NCBI GenBank assembly: GCA_000181795.3
Contig: CM012953.1
Location: 11,497,646 to 11,561,645 of the forward strand
DNA from: Trichinella spiralis
Taxonomy: Eukaryota; Nematoda; Enoplea; Trichinellida; Trichinellidae
Direction of reading: 5' to 3'
Length of the DNA stretch: 64,000 bases
Shown here: positions 54,462 to 64,000 of the stretch, in pieces
How the letters are laid out: each line of letters begins with the position of its first letter
How positions within the stretch are numbered: position 1 is the first letter of the stretch
Made by a program: the position numbers and the translations under genes
Notes under the pieces: model-generated
What the model was told of the DNA's origin: nothing
The model's database searches: none
What the model saw: only the letters and a program-made list of their open reading frames with translations

Positions 54462-57134
54462 TCAAATAAATGACGGCACCATGACATTCAAAGAATCATC
54501 GAAAAAGGCAAAATGTGGATCAGCATTCAGTGCTGAATTTGCAGTGTTTAAAGTGTCCATGGAAAAGCCAAACACAGTAGGAAGATCTTGACCACTGGCC
54601 AGATCAAATTCAGGAGAGTCATCCGGTAGGAATGAATCACTCACACTGACTGACTCAACGGACACTGGACTGGCGAAACAATTTTCTTTGACCAACGATC
54701 TGAATGCAGTCACATCAATACCCACTAAATCATCAGGAACATCGGTCTCTGTCGGCAAGAATTGTGAATCCTTAAAAAAGAAAAATTACACTTCTGTTAT
54801 GATAGTAAGACAGGATAGAACTTGATTGTTTTTAAGATACGGTAAAATTTTTAAATGCATTGTTTTGTTGATATGAAATTTCCAACAGCGATAAATGAAG
54901 TGTAAAATTAGAATACAAAAACATACAGACACAAAAAAGGAAAAAGAAAAAGAAATCAGGACTGTCGTTTGGACATGATGAGTGAAGAAAAAGTGAAAGC
55001 GACAGACAGCACTGCGGTGAGAAAGTAGGTACAGACGTCGGGTTTCCCAGAGGCTACAGGCAACCTTGAAAGCGTTCCGAATTAGTGACGATTATGCAAT
55101 GGACAATGAAAGCGGTGCCTGGTACAGGTTGGACATCGCCTGTGCTGATTGAGGACGTGTGCGTCCGTAGGCGGTCAGAAAAATGAATACTGTCCAGTGA
55201 AAACAAGTTTCTCTACAGTGCCGTGTAAGCCTCCGACCGGCACTGAGAAAGTTAGCTTTAGCATGCTTTTTTTATTTAAATTTTTAATTTTTAATCTAAT
55301 CAGGTGAGTCAAAATTGATCATTGTCATTTCTGAAGCAATTTTCAAATTATAATTATTTGCCTTACAGTTGTGAAGTAAAATCTGCCTCACTAGCGATTC
55401 AACTATGCACACAGTAGTGTTGACGAAAAATATCGAATGAAACTGAAAATAACAGCATCAGAATATTGTATGTAGATGTTTTCTGTGAAACGCTTCAGTG
55501 AAACTGAAACACTGAGTTATTTAAAAATGGAAACAAACGTTTCAGTGATTTCCAAATTCAGAAAACTATTATTCATTATCAATCATTTTTTACACCAATT
55601 TAGGTTTTTAACGGCAGTTTGTTACATTTTCAGAAACCGTGCTATTCTTATAATTTCGAACAGACAAATCAGTTTTGATTTTAAAATGTTTCATTATAAT
55701 TAATGTACTTGATTATTTATTGCCGACATGATTTTCAATAACTGAAGCATCGATGTTCAAAGTGGAAAATTGAATAAACAAGCTGTAAAATGACGACAGA
55801 AAATATGATACTTTATTCGACATTATTTTTCCGCTTGTTTGATAAATGACACTTTTTTAAAAAAATAACTGTTACTTTTCTTTTTCAGAAGTTCATAGTT
55901 CATAATTGAATTTGAAAGCACTGAGTAATTGAATTTAAAAATTTGCAAATATGACAATAAGAAAACAAAGCTACAAATCACCCAAATTTTAAAGTAGCTG
56001 AAAATTTAAAAAAAGTTTTATTGCAATAAATTTTAAGAAAAAATATTTTTTCTTTTTAAAATAGAAAGTTTTTAAATGGTGTTTCTTTGTTAAAAAAAAC
56101 AATTTCTCTAACTGAATTTCACGCTTCCACGCCATTTTGTTCAAATGCGGAAAATTGCTGAACTCACCGCTTTAAAATAAAATAAAATAAAAAGGAAAAA
56201 AAACAGGTCCACTACGTCAAGCGGAAAGCAGAATTTCAAGGCTGAAGATTTTTCTACTAGGAGGAAGTTTTTTCCCTTTCCCTACCCCTTATTATACAGA
56301 ATTTTGATTTGAGAAAAAAGCCAGTAATTAAAAACAGCAAATAATAAACGACAACAACAGTAATGATGAAATTTTACTTACCTCAACTTTGCAAGCAACG
56401 TTCAAAGCTGGCTCTTCCACTTTACCCGGCTGTTCGAAGCTGACATCTGTTGCCAGTGGCCAGCAAGCTTTGCAATTGTTCAACATACCGTTCATTTTCC
56501 TGGTCTCCTCTTTCAGCTGATTCAGCTGGGATTCGAGCTCGATCACGCTGGCAACCATGTCGACCAGGGTTCGAAAACGGTTCGGCTCTTTCGACAAATT
56601 TGGCATCTTCTTCCTAAGCAGCTCGAACACCGCCGCAGCGGAACGGGGACTTTTCACCGCATCTTCGTTGATTACAGTCGGCGGCGGGGTGGGAAATTCA
56701 AACGCCGCCCCGTTGGCGCTGTTGCTAGGCGACAGCGGCGAATAAGCGATCGGATCCTGCTGGGCGTTGGTTGCATGGCAAGTTGGAAGTTGGAATGCAC
56801 CACTGCAAGGACCATAGACCGTGGTTCCATTTTGTACAACAACAGGCGACGGAGGAGGAGTCAGCTGGGCGCCCACTGGGGTCGAGTGATCCACTGTCCG
56901 CGCTGTCCGTGGCTGATATGGAGAATAATACGAATTGGGTGTGTTCCATCGTCGATGCTTGCGTCCCTTTTCCGCACGAGATGTGATCGACGCATAATAA
57001 TCACCGCCAATTGTTGGCGTGTACTGGTCAGTCCAACCGAGTATGCGACGAGTTTTCTCTTCCAAGGTAGAACCGAGAGTTGAAGGGGCTGTTGTTGGCA
57101 TAGCAGCCGTACGGCACGTATCACTGACCAGCAT
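54462..57134 (-). CDS. Proline-rich nuclear-factor-like protein with HLH/zipper-like segment, two exons
   Basis: Not confidently recognised. Exon 1 (56382-57134) ends at a consensus donor (GAG|GTAAGT) and exon 2 (54462-54770) follows CTTTTTTAAG; both phase 0, 353 aa. The N-terminal third is basic and Tyr/Pro-rich (EKGRKHRRWNTPNSYYSPYQP). Next come Pro-directed phosphorylation-type motifs (LTPPPSP, YSPLSPS, FPTPPPT). Residues about 180-225 read FELLRKKMPNLSKEPNRF followed by a heptad-like helix (VIELESQLNQLKEETRKM), resembling a helix-loop-helix plus zipper, but without the basic DNA-contact region. The C-terminal third is acidic and Ser-rich (SVSVSDSFLPDDSPEF), like an activation domain. Inference: a transcriptional regulator that dimerises. 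LTPPPSP recalls the Myc box I degron, but that alone is not evidence of a Myc ortholog. Upstream in-frame ATGs sit in a low-complexity Ile run and were not chosen. Confidence 0.68.
54985..55262. other. GC-rich structured patch within an intron
   Basis: A roughly 275-bp island of higher GC inside the AT-rich intron of the HLH-like gene. It contains perfect small hairpins: GTGCCG...CGGCAC (about 55220-55245) and GGACG-TGTG-CGTCC (about 55153-55166). The minus strand also has about 44 open codons ending MSNLYQAPLSLSIA. It may be an alternative exon, a non-coding RNA or a repeat fragment; I cannot choose. Confidence 0.3.
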
Positions 57135-60100
57135 TATTATTATTATTATGTATCTGTCTATGTAGAAGATGTCTATGTATCCGTGTGTATGTCTAAACAG
57201 CAAACCAATAATATGTATCAGAAAAGGGAATGTGTATATATGTATGTATGTATGTAGGTATGTGCTGTTGAAGTCTTAAGCAATCTGAGCACCAAACAGC
57301 TTGGTGGAATAGCAACAGACTACTGCCAGGCGGAAAATAATGTCGTTTATTTTATACACGCTACAAAACAGGCGACTACAGGCGACAAGCTATCTTGCCT
57401 GAACAACTTTTCGAGCGCGACACCGCCTGACACAGAAGACACGTGCAAAGAGCATCTGGGTCGTCATTGCTAATGTAAAACACAACAGTGAAAGTGAGTG
57501 AATGCGCATCAACAAGAGTGACATAGGAAATTTTGTAAAAAATGAATGCATCCGACATGATGCGTGATGTAAATAAATAAATAAATGAATGAAATGAATA
57601 AACAACAACAACAGTTAAACATCTTTCACTTGTCATTTCTGATTTCTTCTGAATAGCAAAAAATGGAGGTAAAATGGAAAAATATTTATTCAACAAATTA
57701 ATAAAACTCTACTAATCACAAGACCGCACAAACAGTTTGAAGGGTTTTATGAATTTTATCTATAATACAGCAGTGATGAAATCATCTCAGGCTAATTTCC
57801 TGCACTAACGACTGAACAGCTACACCTTCATTTTGACAGTTCATCTTATTTACCCGCAATTTGCCTTTAGCATTAACATGGAAATATATTGACAAAAGTA
57901 ATCTTTCATCATTCTATTCAACTAGAACAGTAATAAATGATTAACCACTTCAAGAGGAACGCTTGCAAAATAATACACGCCATACCATTGCGGTTTTCAT
58001 ATCATTTTTCCTTGTACCTGCTATTTTGTTTTGAAATATTTTCTTTCATTCTTCAACATCGACTTTATCCATTCCACCAAGTATGCAGAATAATATAAAA
58101 TTGCGTGGGAAATTGCATTTCCCATATTACAAAACCAGGAAATGTCAGCCATGCAGATAATATTGAAATCTTCCCTTGAGAGAGGCAGTTTTTACATCAA
58201 AAAGAAATTGACATTGAAAAATGCCATTAAATGATTATTTCAATATTTATGATAAAGGAAAAATTGAAATGAAAAAAATGAACATAAATGGAATAACAGC
58301 ATCATCAAGACTAATTCATTTGAACTAATTTCGTTATGAGTAACAGTGATCATTTTTAAGATGGAAAAAACAATACAAAACCAACTACTTGTACAGATAT
58401 ATTCAATGCATCATCAGAAAAACCATGATATGCTTACTGATGATGCGACCCTTCATGAAAAAAAAGAATATAGATAAAATTTCATTTTCCAAATTGCAAA
58501 TGAAATTTTCAAATTTCATTATTTCCAATTCTATTTTTGAAAATCAGGAAAATGAAAAATTGCAACTGATTGTTTGTTATTGCACTTTTCTATTGATTCG
58601 TGTGTTCATTGCAATAGAGGATACTTCTTTACATTTACAAGTTTTGCAACAAAAATACCATACGCTTGAGAAAATTATTAAAAATTAATAAAAAACAAAC
58701 AAATAAACAAAAAGATTACTAGAATGAGATTTCTTTTGCAGAGATAGAATGTGTTTTATGCTTTGCAAGTTTGCATAGTGTTGCAAAATAATTTGCAATA
58801 CAGCAACGTTCGAAGAGGATTGTTCGAAGAATTAATGAGCAAATTGATGTTGATTTGCATTAGAAGAATTAAAATTCGAAATTTCCTGCCTGAGCTAAAT
58901 GAAGCGGGAAAGCAGAATCGAATCAGAATTATTTGATTTGACCAGTTTTTTTCAACAAAATGAACAAGCAATAACTACCAAGTAGGGAGTCGTCCCGGAC
59001 TGGTCGCTTTGTGCTAAATGAACAATGGGGACTTCAATGTGGGCGGTACTGTCTCTGTGTTTCACTTTTCTCCTTACTATCCCTCCGCATTCATTAATTT
59101 TCCTCTCGAAGCTAAAGCTTTGTCAACTTGAAAACAGCACATGCCGTCTCAGCTAATTGCTCATGCACATAACTGTAATATGATTGAATAGATGTTTTTT
59201 CGAATAAGCAAATATGCAAATCGAATAAATAATAAGAAATAAAGACTATATTAGAAAGGCATACTTACTAATGAATTAATTGCAAATGGAAAAAGTTGAC
59301 AACAATGAATAAATAGATGAATGAATGAATGAATGAATGAATGGGATGGAAAAAGCAATAATGCTGATGAGAAGCAGCCAAACAGTTTGTTTGTATCAAG
59401 TGACAAGCAACGAATGGCCAGAGTTTGGAAAATAAACAAGAAGCCGGCTTTGATGATTACCAAAATGAAACGGTCAGGGCCAAAACACTTGCGAATGCAT
59501 TCCCCTGGTACTGGACGACACAGCCCCAATTTCTTCTCCCGTCGCTTGTGAATAGTCGCATCATCCGCACATTACAGCACAAACAAGCGCCACATTGCGA
59601 CCCCTATTTCACACCTACTCGGCATTTTGCACGCCTCCGCCCTTGTGATGTGTTTTTCATTAACTGGCGAAGATATTCGATTTCAAAGTCGATCGAAATG
59701 GCGCTTAAGAATGCGGGTCATTTTCCAACTTGTAAACTAGTCAAGGACGCATGCTTTGCTATCATCATCTTAAATTTCACTTCCCCCACAACAACAACCA
59801 AACTGCATCCCAACGTATGCTTCTTCACAAGAAGTGAAACATCCTTTCATTGATCATCATGATAAAACCGTTTGCACATTCTGCATGGAATGACAAAATT
59901 GCAAGAAAAAAATAACCAACAATCCTAAACATGCAAAATGTATTTTAGCATCGCATGCCGTTTTGGCTTTCAAAATTATGCAAAACAAACCTTTCGCAAC
60001 TTTTGTAGCTCATTTTGACAACTTTTAATCTGAAATATTGTTAATGTTCAACTTTAGTATGCAAAAATTAAAATCGACGATCACTGCTGAATGAACATAT

Positions 60101-60379
60101 GCTTACATAAAATGCTGCAAATTAAGCCAAAAAATTGATTGCAAATTTAAATAGAATTAATTATTGCAAAAACAACATAACAATTATTACAAACTGTGAT
60201 AATAATATTTTATTATAAATGGTTGACAAGTATGCATTTTAAAGAATAAATTAAATGATCACAACGTTGTTTAAAATTTGTGTATTCAATATGGATATTT
60301 TAAAATTAAAGCATTTTTAAAGATTGTTTAAATAAAAATAGTTTTAAAATATAATTTAGAAATGATTGAAAATGATTAA
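57135..60379. other. Upstream region of the HLH-like gene, no supported gene
   Basis: Contains a TATG array (about 57235-57262) and a GAAT array (about 59311-59342). A 142-codon plus-strand frame at 59425-59853 is GC-richer than its surroundings but resembles nothing known and has no splice partners; it was not called. Confidence 0.4.
59311..59342. repeat. GAAT tetranucleotide array
   Basis: Six or so tandem GAAT/AATG units. Confidence 0.85.
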
Positions 60380-60910
60380 TATGGTTGGAAAGTTACAATT
60401 GCATCTATTGCAATGTATTTTTTAAAATATATAATTTTGCATTGCATTTTGGTTTATACAATTTTTCGCATGGCATTCAAGACATCGGACATCTTGAAAA
60501 TATCCAACAAAGCCGAAGAAGATGAGATGCTCAAACAATGGTCAGTTGTTTTTTTGGTCATTTCCATCATTCGCTTGTTGCCAATTCTCTTTTCTCACAA
60601 CGTGACAATTCTGTGCATCGGCATCTGCGCAGTGTATCCACCCGCCTACAGCTTCATCTACGACCATCTGATACGGTCTTATCTTTTGAAAAAGGAAAGA
60701 AAAATCGATCGTTTACTGAAAATCATCAAACAACAATGGCATTTGATTATCATCAATTTTTCCGTTAAAATTATGCGACTAATTTACACTTTTTTTAATA
60801 CCTGCAAACCAACTTCCCCCAATGCCACGCCCATTTCTGATACTTGGCAGGAAATTGCTTCGCAGTTATTAACTGATAAAAAAGGCATCGATGAGTCACA
60901 ATTCAATTAA
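60380..60910 (+). pseudogene. C-terminal exon of a GPCR, partial or remnant
   Basis: One open exon encodes what look like TM5 (YIILHCILVYTIF), a polar intracellular loop, TM6 (WSVVFLVISIIRLLPILF) and TM7 (CIGICAVYPPAYSFIYDHLI), then a basic tail. TM7 resembles the VPSYSLYAIY form of the receptor at 3.2 kb, so it belongs to the same class. A usable acceptor (GGAAAG) lies at 60392, but no exon for TM1-TM4 was found in the preceding 3 kb. It is either the last exon of a gene with a long intron, or a truncated copy. Confidence 0.55.
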
Positions 60911-62860
60911 TCCATTTATAATCTGCTCATTGGCTTTGCTGAATTAAATTGCTTCCACTTGTCTATTGGTTGATTCTTGAATTCAAGAAGGTAAACTTTT
61001 CGAACTTTCAGTTGTCACATACATTTTGCCCATCATTGGCAATATTTTACAAAAAAATTCTTTAAAAGTACAAATTACAAATAATCTGCAATTCAAAGAT
61101 AAGCTTTATATTGCTTATCAGATTGGATGTGTTACCTTTCGAAATTTTACTTTTTGCAATCAAAAAATGTGAAAATAAAATTAAAATAAACCAAATTTCT
61201 TAAAACATTTGGCAGAATTTGTTTGCAGATATATCTACGAATTATTACTTAAACAATTTTTAAAGTTATAAATATCATTTTTGATTATAAGATCAACTTT
61301 TTAAATTTTACATAAAACATGGCAAAATAAGTCAAGCAAGTCAGCATACATTGGTAAAAAATTTCCTTTATTTTTCACAATTATCAATTATAAATATTTA
61401 GAAAATGCAACAAAAATTAATAAATAAATCAATTTCATTTATCACAGTTTACATGATACAATATTTGCATAATTAAATACAGCACTGAAATTGATTGAAA
61501 AGAATTCCACCTTAGTCATCAAGTAGTTTTAATTGTTTTCCATTGAGAAAAATGAAAAGTAATAATCATATGGGCGTTCTGAAGTGGCTACAATAATGAT
61601 TCGCCTTTGTCATGCTCAATTAAGCTTGTTTATCAAAAAGTTGCATTTGGTGCTTGCCACTGCCAGGTAGGACCATCTTCAAAATGCTATTTGGGAGTTC
61701 TTTTTTCACAGAATGTCCCACTTTTGGCTAAAGCCTTATTATGAATAATCCTTTTGAAAGAATTCATAAACAAACATGCTGGAAAATTATCTTCAATTAA
61801 AAAACCATAAATAAACAAAACAAGTTTACTGAATATAATTTATTCAAAGTTATTTAAATTCACATTTAAGTTCAACATGAAAAATTTTGAACTGTTCACA
61901 ATTTGCCAACCATTTTATAAATAAAAATTTCCATGTGTTATTTAAGTTTTCAAATGATCTTTAGTTATTGCTTAATAAAATTATTCTCTTTATATTGTCA
62001 TTTTGCAAATAATTTTCATTGTAAGTAATGGGGCAGATAATCAATGAGGAAATTCTGAGTACTGCCCTCAGTCAAAATCATAATTAATAAGTCAAAATAT
62101 GCACATTTGACATCATTTAACACACAAACATTAACGCCTCTTATTTACCACAGTTTGAGAAAAACAAAAGAAACTTTCACTTGATTATGCAAATATAATC
62201 AATTTCATAAAAATTTCCAATTTAAAAAATAAAGTTGGAACAATTTTTTGTTTGTTTGTTATTTTCTAAAATAAATAATATGGTAATAAGCAGCATGCAA
62301 CATTTGCAAACACTTTTCATTGTAAAGGTCATAAAGTTATTACCAACTTTGTAATATCAAGGAAACTGGCTGAACAAACAGATAACTAACCACAACAAAA
62401 ATAATTACAATGATAAATCAGATCCATTTTTCAAAATGGCTATAAAAATTTCCGGGAACTAAAAAGCAATACTGACTTCACCATAGCAGTGATACGTCAT
62501 TAAATTTAGGAAATAATTTAACCGTGCAATGATAAAGAAAGGGCCTTTTGTCATAAATAAATTTCCATTAATTGTTGAGAATTTCTTTTCAGGAAAATGC
62601 AAAATTCATTTACTAACAAACACCAATAAAGAAAACATTCCAATCATGAATAAATGCTATGCTTTACAATATAAGCTTCCAAGCAAAAAATGCAGAGTAA
62701 TTGAAAGGAGAAATAACTTCACATTTACAAATAAGTTTGTTGTGTAAAATTTGCCCATTTATCTTAAGTAAAACAGTCAGAAATGTAGGTTTGAATTATA
62801 TTTTGTGGCACCAGCGTTACTAGCTGATCTTCATTTCACTTTAGATTTGTCTGATTTATG
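60911..62860. other. Intergenic AT-rich DNA
   Basis: No feature can be supported. Confidence 0.5.
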
Positions 62861-62869
62861 CTGTTTTTG

Positions 62870-63150
62870 TGAAAATATGACCAGATCCGCGACAACTTCC
62901 TTGTGAGAAACTTCCTGGAAAAGCAGTGGATGTTTTGACTTTGGCCTAGCTCACCTTGTCTGTGATACGCGTGCTTATTACGATATGGGGAGCATAGACT
63001 TTGCTGAGTATCAATAGTTGCTATGGCTCATAAACCTAAAGCGGCCTGGAACGCTCCTATTCTTCACTTAAGGGGTATATGCTGCGAACAGTAAATCCCT
63101 TGGAGCTCAGCAAAATGATGCACTTAACCAAGATGTGCACTTATCCATTA
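62870..63150 (+). pseudogene. Decayed protein kinase fragment, CK1/TTBK-like
   Basis: Three kinase landmarks appear in the right order and roughly right spacing, but in different frames and with stops between: RDNFLVRNFLEKQW (catalytic loop, degenerate), FDFGLAH (DFG motif) and, after a stop, HLRG with an AlaTyr-rich stretch resembling the FRGTxRYAS segment of CK1-type kinases. The nematode CK1/TTBK-like family has many copies, so a dead duplicate is plausible. At least two frameshifts and several stops mean no product. The rest of the kinase is absent or unrecognisable. Confidence 0.45.
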
Positions 63151-63412
63151 TTTTATTATATAATTAACTACAGGGAATTTTGCTAGGCTGAAATCTTGTG
63201 CACTTATTCAATGTGCAACTAACAAAGTTCGACTGTGAAACAGAAAAACAAAATTTTCGCGCTCTGGTTTCGCAATTTTTCATGAGAAATAAAAAATGCA
63301 GTGACACCCAAAATTTCAAGTCGAATATGAATAAAAATACAAAATACATCTATAACGCAGAACAGTAGAAATGAAAAAAGCACAAATACTACAGTTGCAG
63401 AAAAGTAGTAAA

Positions 63413-63745
63413 ATGGCAATTTTGAAAAAGGGTAAAATAAGTGCATAACGATATCAAAAACGGAGTTGCGTTGGAGTATGCAGACTTCAAAAAAGAAAAT
63501 ATACTGGGAGCATAGTGATTTTGAAAAGGGAATATAGAGGGACGAGAATGATCTTATTAAGGGAGTATAGTGCGACGACAGTGATTTGGATAAGGGAATA
63601 TAGTGAGACTGTTGTGATGTTGAAAACTGAGTATTGTTGTTGCATAATGATTTTAAAAAAGGGAGTATAGTGACGGTATAGTGATTTCGAAAACGGTGTT
63701 GCGTTGAATTGAAGTATGATGATTTTGAAAATAAGTATATTATGT
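63413..63745. repeat. 33-bp degenerate minisatellite
   Basis: Roughly nine or ten tandem units with consensus near TGATTTTGAAAAGGGAATAT plus 13 further bases. Central copies are exactly 33 bp and outer ones drift to 34-35. Because 33 is divisible by three, the minus strand stays open and spells 11-residue repeats of the type SLxSxYxPFSK. This frame most likely reflects the repeat and not a gene. Confidence 0.8.
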
Positions 63746-63875
63746 AGAAAATATGGGACACTGTGCTGCAATGATCATTTATACAGCATTTTTGGCCATT
63801 GCTTTTATAACTCTAGCACTTGCAAATGAAAGTTGATCAGTATATTTACTCCTTCAATTTTATTGAATTTTTCAG

Positions 63876-64000
63876 CTAGTAAAGACTAAAATTGGGATGA
63901 TCTACTTCGGTCCCACTCTTCACTTATTGGTCGTCGACCACGCTATTTTATTGGACCGTAAAATCTTTGTCGTATTGACTTTCCTTGCCAAATTGCTCGT
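63876..64000 (+). CDS. Partial exon of a hydrophobic protein, runs off the window
   Basis: A strong acceptor (TTGAATTTTTCAG) is followed by sequence that is clearly less AT-rich and open in only one frame to the window end (41 codons): IGMIYFGPTLHLLVV..ILLDRKIFVVLTFLAKLL. It looks like a membrane protein exon. The GP..H...LDR...KLL order is faintly like Mpv17/PMP22-type proteins, but spacing differs by four residues, so I leave it unnamed. Confidence 0.4.

Noticed and set aside
56557-57124. Several antisense and alternate frames over the HLH-like exon
   Set aside because: Shadows of a 251-codon exon with a consensus donor and coherent composition.
59425-59853. 142-codon plus-strand frame
   Set aside because: Resembles no family, has no splice partners, and compositionally fits an upstream regulatory region; left uncalled but worth a search.

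Overview
This 64 kb window is AT-rich, intron-containing eukaryotic DNA, most likely from a nematode. That reading rests on a nematode-style orphan 7TM receptor, many introns with plain GT..AG boundaries (some only 50-70 nt, others over 1 kb), and acceptor-like AG sites directly upstream of several start codons that would suit spliced-leader trans-splicing. A BEL/Pao gag remnant would fit a Trichinella-like (clade I) worm, but the genus is inference. I joined exons by hand from splice signals and reading phase; the spliced lengths and phases close without leftover bases for every gene called with high confidence.

Layout. 0-3.2 kb: no gene, one hAT-like MITE. 3.2-6.3 kb (-): complete two-exon orphan GPCR. 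9.4-11.4 kb (-): two-exon C2H2 zinc-finger protein with a polyglutamine tract. 11.4-24.8 kb: long gene-free, microsatellite-rich stretch. 24.8-27.3 kb (-): eleven-exon gene, tentatively DCAF15-like. 29.1-30.6 kb (+): Rab35. 31.0-32.1 kb (-): unrecognised secreted or membrane-anchored glycoprotein. 32.4-34.5 kb (-): eIF3 subunit h, complete. 34.8-35.8 kb: GC-rich BEL/Pao gag remnant. 36.3-37.8 kb (-): PH-domain/coiled-coil protein resembling SWAP70/DEF6. 39.0-39.3 kb (-): PEN-2, a gamma-secretase subunit. 40.4-42.2 kb (+): Rab30. 42.3-50.9 kb: mostly empty. 50.9-53.8 kb (+): CaMKK, thirteen exons. 54.5-57.1 kb (-): proline-rich nuclear-factor-like protein with a helix-loop-helix/zipper-like segment. 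57.1-64 kb: an isolated GPCR C-terminal exon, a decayed CK1-type kinase pseudogene, a 33-bp minisatellite, and an exon of a hydrophobic protein running off the window edge.

The genes do not form a pathway. They are a typical mix of housekeeping (eIF3h, Rab35, Rab30), signalling (CaMKK, GPCR, SWAP70-like, PEN-2) and regulatory (zinc finger, HLH-like) genes in head-to-head, tail-to-tail and tandem arrangement. No clearly novel multi-gene system is visible. The best candidates for undescribed biology are the orphan surface glycoprotein packed 300 bp behind eIF3h, the proline-rich HLH-like factor, and a GC-rich structured patch in that factor's intron.
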